Source of the DNA: Aurelia coerulea
Lineage: Eukaryota; Cnidaria; Scyphozoa; Semaeostomeae; Ulmaridae
DNA: 64,000 nucleotides
Direction of reading: 5' to 3'
Assembly (NCBI GenBank): GCA_039566865.1
Contig: CM076960.1
Location: 10,640,501 to 10,704,500, forward strand
Of this stretch, positions 32,518 to 43,699 are shown piece by piece (within the stretch, counting starts at the first letter, position 1; each line of letters starts with the position of its first letter). The notes under the pieces are model-generated. The model was given only the letters and a program-made list of their open reading frames with translations, ran no database searches and had not been told where the DNA came from. The position numbers and the translations under genes are program-made.

Positions 32518-33696
32518 CGTAGAGTCCTTTTGGATCGTTCTCAAAAACATGACGATGACTCTCGCATACCTCTGGTGTTAACCTACCATCCCGCATTTTT
32601 CAAGGTCCACGAAATTTTGCGTAATTGTTCAACTACATTATTTGTAAATGATGAGCATCGGAAGCTCTTTGAGAATAAAATATTTATAGCTTTTGGGAGG
32701 GCAAAAAATCTAAAGGACACTTTGGTAAAGGCAAAACTTAAGCCGTTGGTAGAGGAACAGATGGAGAAGGGTACTTTTAGATGCAACGGTAGAAGGAGCT
32801 GTCAAATCTGTCCCATTGTCGTGGAGGGGGATACTTTCGGCAATTCTGATGAATCTCGATATTTCACTAACTTTTCCGGGGCATACAAATGCAACTCGCA
32901 AAATGTGGTTTACCTGTTGCAATGTAATATCTGCAACAAAAAATATGTTGGCAGTACGAAGACGAAGTTTCGACAAAGGTTCAATGTGTATAAGTCCTAT
33001 TTTCGCACTTATACCCGCAAATACAATGACGGCAGTCTTGACAGAGATGAGCCAGTCCCGCAGGCAAACGTTTTTGCTCATTTTTTCGGCGAGGGTCACC
33101 CGGGTACATTTTCAGTTAGTGTAAAAATCATAGATGGGGCTTACGATGTATTTTCGGTTAGGCGTAAAGAGTTGTTTTGGCATAATAAATTGGGGACTTT
33201 CATGCCAAATGGTTTGAACGAAAGGGCAGCGGACGTTGAGTTAGATATGTTTGCCTGCGGTATTGCTTAAATTCTATCGATTTATTGGATAAGTTTTGGT
33301 CCGGGACATCGGACAAATGGGCGTGCTTTCTGACATACTTCGTGTATAATGCACGTGGTGGCAGGGTGGAATCCCCTGTCAAGCCATCCAGGATTTAGCA
33401 ATTTAAGCAAATCCTTGGAGGGTATTTTGGAGCCCCCTTGGTCCGGGTGTCTTGGACTTTAACAACGTGGATTTTAATCCCTTGTCAAATTCAAAAAGGC
33501 CGAAGCTAAAAAACACCCCTTGATAAACAGCAACATTTCTTTTTGTTTTTAAAGTGCCATGCATGCGTTTCAGCACACAATAAGGTTTTTATAAAAATTA
33601 TAGCGATTCTAATTTCACGTAATACCCTGGAGGCGAGTTATTTACGTTCATGTGAGTTTTTACCTATAAATACTTGGCTGTTCAGAATGAAAAGCA

Positions 33697-33726
33697 CTGA
33701 GGAAGATTTTGATAATCGAAACGTCT
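33697..33726 (+). ncRNA. Hammerhead-like core at PLE end (N7 = G)
   Basis: Reads CTGAGGA, GATT-TTGAT-AATC stem-loop, GAAACGTC. GAAAAGCA before the core can pair with TGGTTTT after the putative cleavage site with a single mismatch. This is the best helix I among the copies. Confidence 0.5.
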
Positions 33727-33750
33727 GGTTTTAACAGTTGTGTTTTTATC

Positions 33751-33752
<2 letters not shown>

Positions 33753-33803
<51 letters not shown>
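33753..33803. repeat. (ATT)n microsatellite
   Basis: About 17 ATT units directly after the PLE 3' end. Confidence 0.95.
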
Positions 33804-34087
33804 GCCCTTGATCAATGTTCTGTCTCACCTCTTCTGACAGTAAGGTAACTGCATGTTGCGTATCTCCCTTATCTAAACCCAAACTGATGTGGGCACAATA
33901 GGCCATTCGATTCAAGGTACTGGACAGATGTTCTCCATAACTTTTGATAGAGGATAGGAATTACCGTGATAGGCGAATAGTTGTCCAACATAACATTGTG
34001 AGATTGCCTTTTTGGAAAACAGGGGTGATTTTTCCACATTTAAAATTTTGATTCGTACAAATATTCTGTATTTTTACTTTTTACTAT

Positions 34088-34880
34088 AGTACTTTTTGCT
34101 AATGATCACAAAGAATTAGAACAAATGATAGTGTCCTTGAATGAGGAAGGGAAAAAAGATGGGATGAAGATTAACAAATCGAAGACAAAGATCCTTCATA
34201 ATGTACATGCAAAAAAGAACAGTCAGAACAGAGGAATAATTATTGACGGTGACGAATTGGATATTGTAGAACAATATGTCTACTTAGGGCAGCTAATAAC
34301 AGCAGATAATAACCAGTCGAAGGAAATAGCAAGACGGATAGGACAGGGTTGGGCAAGCTTCGGAAAAGATATTAACATACTAAGAGACACAAAAATACCA
34401 GTCTGTCTCAAAAGAAAGATAATGGACAATATCACCACCCCAGCGATGACATACGGCGCAGAAACGTGGTCACTAACTAACTAACAGGCTTTCATCAAAA
34501 CTGCAAGTCGCTCAAAGAAGCATGGAAAGAGCAATGCTGAATATCACGAAAAGAGATAGGAAGAGAAACGAATGGGTACGGGATTAAACAAGAGTAGTGG
34601 ACATCATAGCCAAGGCGAAATCATTGAAGTGGGAGTGGGCAGGTCACATAGGAAGGATGGCAGATAACCGATGGGCAAAGAAATCCACAGAATGGACACC
34701 GTATGGAAGGAAGCGCAGCAGAGGAAGACCAAAAAAGAGATGGAGAGATGAAATCACAGAGACAGCAGGGGTCAATTGGATGAGAAGAACTGGGAACAGA
34801 GTATGCTGGAAAACGTTGGGGAGGTCGTCGGCCTGCAGTAGCCTGAATGACTGACTATGATGATGATGATGATGATGACA
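34088..34880 (+). pseudogene. RTE-like LINE C-terminal fragment
   Basis: Plus-strand reading: 'VLFANDHKELEQM' (degenerate FADD box), 'GMKINKSKTKILHN', 'EQYVYLGQLITADN', 'TPAMTYGAETWSLTN', then after stops 'AKSLKWEWAGHIGRMADNRW' and 'RSRGRPKKRWRDEI'. The W.GHI.R...W and RGRP..RW motifs are typical of RTE-clade reverse transcriptases. It ends in a (TGA)n tail at 34857-34878. Stops near 34484 and 34587 and loss of the catalytic Asp make it dead. Confidence 0.8.
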
Positions 34881-35099
34881 AATATTCTGATTCTCTTTCT
34901 TCAGATAAAAGTGTTTCATGCTCTCCTCCGCAGGTTCCTTTTTCAAGGCTGAGTAGGTGGAGCAGGCACAGGGAGAGAAAGAGAGCAGAGAGGGAGATAA
35001 GGGACTTCCCTCTCCTTCGCTTTTCTTTCCTCTATCAATTCGCATCGAAGATGCTATGTTCCTCAACAGGAAAGTGGAATTACATGATGTTTGGATGTT
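34881..35099. other. SLC22 intron; nothing recognised
   Basis: Short unassigned stretch, purine-rich around 34965-35000. No supported feature. Confidence 0.35.
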
Positions 35100-35220
35100 A
35101 ATTTTCGTACAATACCGCATACGGCGCTGTGAAAGTTCGATACCGCAATACCGCAAGTTTTTTCCATCATTACCGCAATACCACACAAATTTACACTCGA
35201 TACCGCAATACCGCAAACCC
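35100..35220 (+). repeat. Short repeats of the phrase TACCGCAATACCGC
   Basis: The phrase TACCGCAATACCGCA recurs at about 35140-35155 and 35202-35217, with partial copies at 35113 and 35173-35182. Spacing is irregular. Non-coding; open frames on both strands are repeat artefacts. Confidence 0.65.
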
Positions 35221-35860
35221 CGAAAAACCCCCCATTAAAATAAGGACTCAAAAATTACATCTACTGTGCTTTTCATGGCGGGAAAAGACACCAGGTCATC
35301 GGATTTCCCCCTATTAAAGGCACTTACAATTCAAAAATTACAATACACTTGAAAGAAAACAAAACTAAAAGAAAAATTTAATGTCTGTGTCACATTAGAT
35401 GTCAGGCAACGGCATCAGCGAATAAGAAACAATTTGAAATGTCGAAAGAACAAAAATGCAAGGCAATGAACAGAAAGCCCCTACGCGCAGACGGACAGCC
35501 GCCGCCCTTCTGCCACCCCTACCAGAATTCTGTACCCCGTATCAAAATGTATGGCATATGAAACATATCTATGAACTAATACAGAGCATATCCCCCTGCA
35601 ATGCAGAACGCTTTCCGCAGCAATGATAAAATCCCCCGCTGCAGTACTGTATACACTCCGCAGTACCTATTGAACAAGATCCGAAGAACTGCACATAAAC
35701 TCTATGGCGCTATCAACCAAATTTTTATTCATTGCAAATCATTCAATAATCTTAAAAATACGAATTTTCGAACCCTGACATTCATTTGTTGGGTCACCTC
35801 GCATATAAATTAAAACAAAATCTCAAATACTTTATTATGAAAGGAAATAAACAAACTCAC
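35221..35860. other. SLC22 intron; nothing recognised
   Basis: This is the 5' end of the 33.7-kb intron, starting with the donor GTGAGTTTG at 35860 on the minus strand. No other feature supported. Confidence 0.5.
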
Positions 35861-35933
35861 CAAAAGCAATATCTGCGGAGCTATCATACCACCTGCTCTG
35901 GTCCAGAAAGTGCAGCCCCCCATTGCAACGTTT
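35861..35933 (-). CDS. SLC22-family transporter, penultimate exon (TM11 region)
   Basis: A 73-bp exon between the acceptor CTTTTTTTAG and the donor GTGAGTTTG. It reads 'NVAMGGCTFWTRAGGMIAPQ' then 'ILLL'. The N-x-x-x-G-x-x-x-x-x-x-R-x-G-G-x-x-AP pattern is the conserved TM11 segment that follows 'ELFPT..R' in SLC22 transporters. Its first base completes the Arg codon AG|A begun in the previous exon, and it ends in phase 0 as required by the last exon. Confidence 0.9.
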
Positions 35934-36961
35934 CTAAAAAAGATAACAAAATATTAATTAAACGTATGATAGTTCCTGCCTACATCATTTGCACATCAAA
36001 TAAATCTGTTCGGAAAACTTCTCCAAAACTTAAAAATGCTCTTTTATAGATTTTCTTTACCTCTTACGTGAAGAAAGCATCAACATACGCAAAACCCAAG
36101 AAGAAGCCGATAATGTCACTATATACAGGGTTAACAAACAGTTTCTGACCCACAAAAATGCCTGGTGATACGTTTGCAACCAAAATTTAATGTCAATTAA
36201 TTGATCCATTAATTCATTAAATCATTTTTCTAGGTAAATTCATATCATTTTTGAGAAAAATATAATTAATCCTTTTCATGTTTCCATGAGTTTTCTTGCA
36301 ACAGCTCACTCCACTTTACATATAGAATCTTGTTGGTAGGCAAACGGGTGAGTCAATAAAACGGCCCGGCGTTTGAAAACGATGCTGTTTCTTGAGTATC
36401 AAAGCAATAATATTGAAAACTGTCTTGTTTTTATTCCTGATATGTCCAATTATGTTCAGTAATCTAACCGGCTTTAACCAGTCATGCCTTCCTGTCGATA
36501 TGGGAGATTTTCTGCAAAAAGACCTTTCGAAAACCTGCAAAAACGAATGGAAACGACGAGCGAAATTGCCCTTTGTTTTCCTTCCAAGAAATTATGACAC
36601 TCAAGTGCATTCATGTTCTTGTACTCTAGGGAGAATGGTATCCCCCTGAATACGTTATTCATACTAGGGGGAAGATTTTTATCATTCCCCCAGAGGATAG
36701 CACTTGCTAAAGTTTGCTCAAGTCATTGTTGTAAGGTTAAAAATATTGGGTAAATTTGCTCACGATTTTAGCACGTTTTTTTGCACGTCTTCCAAGCCCC
36801 TCCGACGGCTATGCCCAATCACAATCCAGAAAGGATGATTTCACTTGTTTCACATTTCAAGAAGCTTAACAATTAAAGTGACCATATGGAGGGCCTTAGA
36901 CTATAGGCAAGACTTTCAGATGAAAGCTGATATTTGTGGAAGTATACATACAAGAACATAC
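35934..36961. other. SLC22 intron (1028 bp); nothing recognised
   Basis: It begins with the donor GTATGTTCTTG at 36961 (minus) and ends with the acceptor at 35934. Several short open frames without homology. This is the only visible SLC22 intron of ordinary size and the only one free of obvious transposons. Confidence 0.6.
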
Positions 36962-37082
36962 CTGATAATTGTTGGAAATAATTCGGAAGTGAAAAGGAAA
37001 ATCGAAGCAAATGCTGCAGCAAGAAAGAATTTCCCAATCAATGCAAATACTGTTGCAACCATCTTGATGTCTTTACCACTAC
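36962..37082 (-). CDS. SLC22-family transporter exon (TM10 and start of TM11)
   Basis: A 121-bp exon with acceptor TTCATTTAAAG and donor GTATGTTC. It reads 'SGKDIKMVATVFALIGKFFL' then 'AAAFASIFLFTSELFPTII'. 'ALIGKF' and '(T/S)ELFPT.(I/V)R' are SLC22 signatures around TM10 and the following loop. Phase 1 in (completing AGT Ser with the exon at 62865) and phase 2 out. The preceding intron is about 25.8 kb. Confidence 0.92.
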
Positions 37083-38721
37083 CTTTAAATGAAAAAATAA
37101 ATTTCAACAAGCTAACTATGTTTTATGTCTTTTTCTCAATCTTACAGCACCACCGATTACAGCAAATCAAAGCAATAGTAAATCCATTCAAAATACGACT
37201 ATGGGTCAAGACTAAGAATTATTACAACGTCTCGAGCTTAACTTTTCATCAGGTATGATCATACTGAAATCAATACAATAAATCAACGCTGGTCTTTGGC
37301 ATCAATTCACTAAATCTACTACTGTGGATCATAATCAAAGTGCTCTGCTACCCTTAATCCACACGGGCCCTTAACTTACACTCGTCTCATCTCATCTTAT
37401 TGACGCTGTTGTTGTCGAGCGTTATTTCTCTAGAGCCGTAAAACCGGACAAAATCTCAATTAGCGAAAGTTTGTTGTTGCCTTTGTATGTTAATCAGGAG
37501 ATGGCTAAGAGGAAGCCGTTGTTTGCAATTATGGTTCGAAGAAAGATTCATAAAAGTACAGATGGTCTTATGGTGCAGCAGTTCTAAAAACTGTTTTTTG
37601 TGGCATCTTAGTCTCGGTGGCTTTGAGAAAGAAATAGCAATTGATTTACGCCAATTGTTTTGGCCATATTGAATCAGATACGAAGCTTATCTCTCATATG
37701 TGCTTCAAAGTAAGACACTATTTACCAATTAACCCTATCAGGCCTAGGGTATTTGATGCTCTAGGAAGACTAGGCGGACAGCCCCCCCCCCTCCCCGGTT
37801 CATTTCCGTTCTGGACGACGTAGAGCATTGAAACTTGGCATGTGCATATTACATCATGAGCTGAACCCAAAAATAAAATATATTCCTCCTATTTGGTCGC
37901 AGAGCCCGAGCGTGCTCAAACGGCAGGAGCTTTTGACCTCTAAGCTGTCACACACCTCAGGAGGGCCTCCTGATGTGTGACAAGCTTTGGCCTCGCGTTG
38001 TTGCAAGTCTTGATATGGACTTCATCACTTCCTTCACCCCATGGAAGAAAGACTTCGAGGACAGGAAAATACCCATTAACCCAATGAATACACTGTCGTG
38101 AGTCAAAAAAAGGTTTGCAATTTAAAAAGCCAAATTGAATTGAATCCAGCCTGCAGTTGACTTCAGCACAATATGGAAATGGCGTCTCATCTCAGATAAA
38201 ACTGGAAAGGCATGATGGTTGACATGCACTCTTGTTTCAAAATGGTCTTTAGTTTTTTCAATTGAATTGCTTGAAAGGAATAGCTGTGCCAAAACACTTT
38301 TGGTATCTTGATAATTTTGAAAATGGTGGCATGGCATTCACTTTGTTATCCGAGGCTGTGATTACATCAACATTCCTAAATTGCAGACCATTGGCATCAC
38401 ATCTTAGATAATGATAGACAATGGCTTTCTTGAAGACTTTACAGTTTTTCTTCCATTAATCTAGGACTTACTTCATTAATTTAGGACCTTTCTGTTTTTT
38501 CAAAACATTCCAGGAAATCCTTCAGTAAAAAGAAAAACGCCACCATTTTTGATTATCAAGAAACATAAAAAATTCCGCTGCATAAAATAGCAAAGTATCT
38601 CAACCTCCTGTCAAGCAGTTCGATCAAAAGACAGTGATGACATAATCTCACATCAAATATTTTTGCCATTTGGATGACCCAATGTCCTATTGTGAAAGCT
38701 TAACGGGGTAACTAACTGTTA
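37083..38721. other. SLC22 intron; no feature supported
   Basis: Mostly AT-rich non-coding sequence. A G/C-richer patch at 37740-37990 with a C-run and an inverted pair (TGTCACACACCTCAGGAGG / CCTCCTGATGTGTGACA near 37946-37982) looks like a transposon relic but could not be classified. A small open frame starting at 37501 has no recognisable motif. Confidence 0.35.
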
Positions 38722-38732
38722 ATGAAGTTAAG

Positions 38733-38772
<40 letters not shown>

Positions 38773-38779
38773 TGAAGAC

Positions 38780-38851
<72 letters not shown>
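38722..38851. repeat. Interrupted (AAT)n microsatellite
   Basis: Two (AAT)n tracts separated by a short ATGAAGACT interruption, abutting the 3' end of the next PLE. Confidence 0.9.
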
Positions 38852-38852
<1 letters not shown>

Positions 38853-38853
<1 letters not shown>

Positions 38854-39882
38854 TGTGAAAACACAACTGTTAAAATCTTGAACGTTTCGATTAAAAATCT
38901 TCGTCAGCACTACTTTCTAAAGGACAACCGAGAATTTATACTACGTGATAAACAAGGCAATGTAAAAACTAAAGATAAAGTAAAATTACATTTTTACTAC
39001 AAAGAACCCTATTCCCAGGAAACATGACTACCCCCGAAATTAATACCAAGTGGGAATGAAAATCACGTTTTGTTCCAAACTGTTTTTTAGCGTAAACAAG
39101 AAAATGAAATGGTTGGCACATTAGCAAATGTTCACCCTGGAGGATCAAAATAGTCACAGACCAAACCTCCAAGGGAACCAGCAGGCAACCCCACGACCTT
39201 CCCATCTAACCTTTCAATGATTCGCAAATTGCTGAATCCTGAATGGCTTGATAGGGGATTCCACCCTAACGCCACATGCAAAAAAACATGAAGGCAAATA
39301 GGAAGACCATAGAGCACCGCCAGCAAAACCCCCCAGAGACATCAGATACAATGGCAGGAATTAGGCCACGCCACACGCAAACATATCGAGTTCTACATCT
39401 GCAGCCCGTTCATTCAAACCTTTGGGTAAAAAAGTTCCCAGCCTGTATTGCCAAAAAAGTTCCTTACGTCGCAATGAAAAGACATCATCAGCCCCATCAA
39501 TCATTTTAACCCTAACCGCGAATTTACCATTGTGGCTCCCCTCAAAGAAATGACTGAACAAGTTTGCTTGTGGGATTAATTTACCCCTGCCGAGTGATCC
39601 CTCGTTATGTTTGCGTGCGTAAGATCTGAAACATGATTTGTAAACATTGAATCTTTGCCTAAATTTTGTTTTGGTGCTACCTACATACTTTTTGTTGCAA
39701 ACCTCACATTGTAGCAAATACACTACATTCTCTGAGTTGCAGTTATACCTCCCCGAAAAATTTTGAAAGATCGATTTTCGTCCGAGTTTTCAAAATTATC
39801 CCCCTCAGTTATGACGTTGCAGATCTGGCAACTCTTCCTGCCATTGCACCTGTAGGTACCCTTAACCAACGGAGTCTCACCA
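38853..39882 (-). mobile_element. Penelope-like element (GIY-YIG half), split by a foldback element
   Basis: Minus-strand coding: 'PLVKGTYRCNGRKSCQIC', 'FENSDENRSFKIF', a frameshift near 39725, then the GIY-YIG nuclease 'YLLQCEVCNKKYVGSTKTKF', 'FNVYKSCFRSYARKH', 'ADVELDMFACGVA' with a stop at 39361. The upstream part continues at 41061-41102 ('DELVRAKLPVVGE'), beyond the foldback element; removing the latter gives 'AKLPVVGETPLVKGT' in frame. Both (AAT)n flanks are present. Its 3' 840 bp are nearly identical to 24118-24955. Confidence 0.85.
38881..38907 (-). ncRNA. Hammerhead-like core at PLE end (N7 = C)
   Basis: Same sequence as the copy at 24151-24177: CTGACGA, GATT-TTT-AATC, GAAACGTT. Confidence 0.45.
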
Positions 39883-41060
39883 AGCATATGAGTCAAATCT
39901 TTCAATAGGGCAGAGGGAAACCCGCAAATCTTCCAATTTCACGCTTATAAGCCAATGATATCGTCGTATTCCGATCACATGACTGAAAATAAGGCTTTCG
40001 AGATAACTTTTCGAGAACCCTCACGAAGATAAAAATGGATATTCGAGTAATAAAGATACAGAGCTGGTTTTACCACGAATCGATTCGAGAGGCCTCACTC
40101 CACATTTGTTTTTCTGCATTTGGTTCAAATCTCGTCAGGGATCGGCGTTACATCGACTTTCATTCCTTCGAAAATTGGCCTATGTTCAAGAATTCTTCAG
40201 GAACGCTAAAAATAAGATATAGCTTTCAAAATTTCACATGTTACGTGAATTATGTCCAGGAATAACATGAAAATATTTGTTTGTGTGATTTTCGAAAATC
40301 CTAGACGAATTAAAGCTATTTGCTGCGAAGAAAGCTAATGGGCCTACCTTCACCCGCAGCAAAATCCCAGTAATCGGCATTAAATCACTCTTTTTTTGCA
40401 ATAATAATCAGCGGATACATTAACGAATAACTTCACCACAAATCCAATTTCTTTCCACCATTTTATCATCGATAATTTCGATAAAATGTGACAAGACTTT
40501 ACAGCCTCTGCAGTAAACCGTCCAACTACCGTCGATTCAAACTTTTCTTGTTGCAAACACCAGGAAATCTTGCATAAAACAAAAGGTTGTGCAAGGCTCA
40601 GGTCTCCCATATGACACAGCAAATTGTTACCTTTGATAATTCATTGTACAACTTTGAGAATAGATTGCAGGGGAAATTTCTTTACACAAATTATGTACTT
40701 TTCCGATGTGACAAAGAAATTTGCAATCTTTGAGAATCGTTCCTGAAGAATTCTTGAACATAGGCCAATTTTCGAAGGAATGAAAGTCGATGTAACGCCG
40801 ATCCCTGACGAGATTTGAACCAAATGCAGAAAAACAAATGTGGAGTGAGGCCTCTCGAATCGATTCGTGGTAAAACCAGCTCTGTATCTTTATTACTCGA
40901 ATATCCATTTTTATTTTCGTGAAGGTACTCGAAAATTTATCTCGAAAGCCTTATATTCAGTCATGTGATCGGAATACGACGATATCATTGGCTTATAAGC
41001 GTGAAATTGGAAGATTTGCGGGTTTCCCTGTGCCCTATTGAAAGATTTGACTCATATGCT
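39883..41060. mobile_element. Foldback element with 9-bp target duplication (Mutator-like)
   Basis: A 1178-bp element with ends AGCATATGAGTCAAATC in both inward directions and arms of about 330 bp. It is flanked by GTCTCACCA at 39874-39882 and 41061-41069. Duplications of 9 bp with long terminal inverted repeats are typical of Mutator-like non-autonomous elements. The arms carry mirror-image open frames (40035 plus, 40627 minus) with no recognised domain. Confidence 0.85.
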
Positions 41061-41101
41061 GTCTCACCAACAACTGGCAATTTTGCTCTAACAAGTTCAT
41101 C

Positions 41102-41102
<1 letters not shown>
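41061..41102 (-). mobile_element. Upstream remainder of the PLE split by the foldback element
   Basis: 42 bp coding 'DELVRAKLPVVGE' in PLE frame, truncated 5' at the (AAT)n tract that follows. It belongs with 38853-39882. Confidence 0.8.

Positions 41103-41171
<69 letters not shown>
41103..41171. repeat. (AAT)n microsatellite
   Basis: About 22 AAT units between two minus-strand PLEs. Confidence 0.95.
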
Positions 41172-41172
<1 letters not shown>

Positions 41173-41239
41173 TAAACTAAACCACTTTCAAAGTAAAACA
41201 GAAATTAAAATGATAAAAAACACAACTGTTTCAGGGCAG

Positions 41240-41265
41240 ACGTTTCGATATAAAATCTTCTTCAG
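41240..41265 (-). ncRNA. Hammerhead-like core at PLE end (N7 = A)
   Basis: The minus strand reads CTGAAGA, GAT-TTTAT-ATC stem-loop, GAAACGTC. Confidence 0.45.
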
Positions 41266-41756
41266 TGTATTTACAATCCTAGACAGCCAAGTATTTATAC
41301 TAAAATTTACATAAAAATAGTTTCTATACCCTAGACAAATAAAAGAAAAGAATATTATTTTAGAATACTATCAACAAGATCAACATAAAAGACTGTTTTT
41401 ATATTACATATAGACAAAGCCGCAAAAAAACAAGGCATGAATTTCTTTCTACAAAACTCCCCAATGACCTTACTCGAAGATGTTTTCCCCCTTTTTTGGA
41501 TTTGAATAGAAAGAAGCGATCTCTAAATCTTATAGACAAGGGACTGAAAGCTCTTCGCGACAACAACTTTTACAACCCGAGACAACAGGCAAGGGATATC
41601 AGCCATTGACCCTCCAAAGATTTGCTTAAATTGCTAAATCCAGGATAGCTCGATAGGGAATTCCACCCAACCACTACGTGTAATTATACACGAAGTCAAC
41701 AAGCCGACATCCCTGCCATTGTGTTGCCCAAGGTTTTCAATGCAATGGTATGAGAA

Positions 41757-43395
41757 CTAGGCAGTACCACAAGCAAACATATCCAGCTCAACATCAGCCG
41801 CCCTCTCGTTTAGGCCATTTGGTGCAAACAAACCCAATTTGTATTGCCAAAAGAGCTCTTTCCTACGAAGCGAGTACACATCCTGTGCTCCGTCGATGAT
41901 ACGAATAACGACGGAGAAGTCACCCTGATGGCCTTCCTCGAAAAAATGAGCGAAAAAACTTGCCTGTGGGACTGCCTTTCCCGTATCAAGAGCACCAGAA
42001 TAGCGTTTCTGCTTGTACGTCCGAAAATATGATTTGTAGACATTAAATCTTTGACGAAATTTAGTTTTTGTGCTGCCAACATACTTTTTGTTACAACATG
42101 TACATTGCAACATATAAACTACGTTTATCGAATTGCAATCGTACGCCCCCGAAAAGTTCTTAAAAGATCTTGAATCATTCGCATTAGAAAAACTGGAGCC
42201 CTCTTTGATGATAGGGCAGATTAGACATCTCCTACCATTGCATTTAAAAGTTCCCTTTGGCATCAGCTCCTGATCTTGAGTTTGCAATTTAGCGCGAACC
42301 AAAGTGTCTTTAAGGTTTTTTGCCCTTCTGAATGAAACGAAAATTTTTCCGGCAAATAGTTTGCGATGTTCGTCATCGATAAGAAGAATATTTGCGCAAT
42401 TTTGCAAAATATTGCTGACCACCTGAAGTGCCGGATGGTAAGTTAGAACCAACGGTATCCTCGTGTCATCCTTCTGCTTGGAATTTCTATTTAACAGGTT
42501 TTCTCTATCCAAGCTTCTAACTTTGTCTAGTTGACTGTCGATTTCCCCTTCTTGATACCCCCGCCCAATAAGCCATGACTTTAAATTTCCCATTCGTTCG
42601 TTAAAAAATGAGTCCTCAGAACAAATGCGCCTAATGCGAAGGGCCTGACCATATGGAATGCCCTTTTTGGTGTGGTAAGGATGACAAGAGGAACGATGCA
42701 GGAGCTGATGCGTATCAGTCGGTTTCGTGTAGAGATCTGTAACCAACTTACTACCTTCTCTGATGACCTTAGTGTCAAGAAAGTTGATGCTCTCCTTAGA
42801 CCATTCAGCTGTAAATTTAATGGAATGGTGTGCAGTGTTGAGGTATTCTACAAATTCCGAAAGTTTCTCTTCCCCATGGGTCCAAATTAAGAAAACGTCG
42901 TCAATGTACCGCCACCACAGCCAAGGTTTGCAGCTGGAGCCACTCAGAAGTTTTTCCTCCAGGTCTGCTAAGAACAAAATCGCATATGATGGCGCACATT
43001 TGGTGCCTATTGCTGTACCCCTCAGCTGATGATAAAACGCCCCATTAAACTCAAAAAAGTTATTCTTAAGTACTACCTCTGCAAGCTCTACAAGGGATTC
43101 CGTAGAAACAGACTGATTATTTCTAGAGTTTAAAATATCACGTAGAGCCTTCAATCCCTCGTCATGCGGTATACTTGGGTAAAGCCCAACAACATCAATG
43201 GTACAAAGAATAGCGTCCTCTGGAAGCCCGTCTAATGACGCAATTTTTTGCAAAAAGTGGTTCGTGTCTTTAATGTATGAACGGACACTTTTTGCAAGGG
43301 GTTGTAAATGGTAATCCAAAAATTCTGAAACGTTCTCTGTGTAAAAACCAGAGTTAGAAATGACAGGCCTTCCGGGAACACTATTTAGCCTTTTG
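41757..43395 (-). CDS. PLE polyprotein: reverse transcriptase and GIY-YIG endonuclease (N-terminus missing)
   Basis: More than 520 residues open without a break. The reverse transcriptase shows 'CTIDVVGLYPSIPHDEG' (motif A), 'RGTAIGTKCAPSYAILF' (motif B), 'YIDDVFLIWTHGEEKL' (motif C) and 'FTAEWSKESINFLDT'. The linker has a zinc-finger-like 'CNGRRCLICPI'. The GIY-YIG nuclease starts at 'NVVYMLQCTCCNKKYVGST', continues with the catalytic Arg in 'KFRQRFNVYKSYF' and a Glu near 'RRKELFWQYKLG', and ends 'AADVELDMFACGTA'. The first ATG in the open frame (43319) is internal to the protein; the true start is lost by truncation. Confidence 0.9.
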
Positions 43396-43699
43396 TGATT
43401 TTTAGAACATTTCGATCATAAGCGTGTGCAGGTTCCTTGCATGAATATTAACCGAGTCATCTTCTCCTAGCGAGTGCAGCTCAGAAGAGTAGTATAAGAC
43501 TGTTCTCTGCAACGTTGAAGGGGGGGGGGGGGGGGGTGTGTGTGTTCTCACCATTTACGCGATTTCAGTTGAAGGTTAAGATGGAATACAAATGTGATGA
43601 ACGGGTCGAAGCTGTGGAGAACAGCAATCGTAGGCCGCAAAGGATGCTGGTCAATAAAGGGTCTTTAATGACCAGATTTTGAAATTACTTTGCAGTTTC
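43396..43699. other. Unassigned stretch between PLE and LINE
   Basis: Contains a G-run at 43517-43535 followed by (GT)n. No supported feature. Confidence 0.4.

Larger units (their letters stand above)
28138..33752 (+). mobile_element. Penelope-like element split by two foldback transposons
   Basis: Three blocks make one PLE. 28138-28634 holds the N-terminal part of the reverse transcriptase ('FYLLPKIHKRLNSVPGRPV', 'CTVDVAGLYPSIPHDEG'). 29789-30415 holds the catalytic part ('GTKCAPSYAILFL', 'YIDDVFLVWTHGEEKL', 'FTAEYSKETISFLDV'). 32523-33270 holds the linker and GIY-YIG nuclease ('NVVYLLQCNICNKKYVGST', 'FNVYKSYF', 'ADVELDMFACGIA', stop at 33268). Removing 28635-29784 with one TTAA, and 30416-32517 with one CGTAG, restores the frame ('REALNSREDQSVS' and 'GLDRRVLLDRSQKH'). 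Truncated at the 5' end; otherwise surprisingly intact. Confidence 0.9.
41172..43395 (-). mobile_element. 5'-truncated Penelope-like element with open reading frame
   Basis: It begins at the 5' side inside the reverse transcriptase ('HKRLNSVPGRPVISNSG'), breaks off from unrelated sequence at about 43395 and runs to the 3' terminal block and (AAT)n at 41172. The 3' untranslated region has the GGATTTAGC..GCAAATC-type hairpin, the TATAAATACTTGGCTGT box (about 41283-41302) and the hammerhead-like core. Confidence 0.9.

Noticed and set aside
37501..37590. Small open frame starting ATGGCTAAGAGGAAGCC
   Set aside because: Too short, no recognised family and no conserved context visible.
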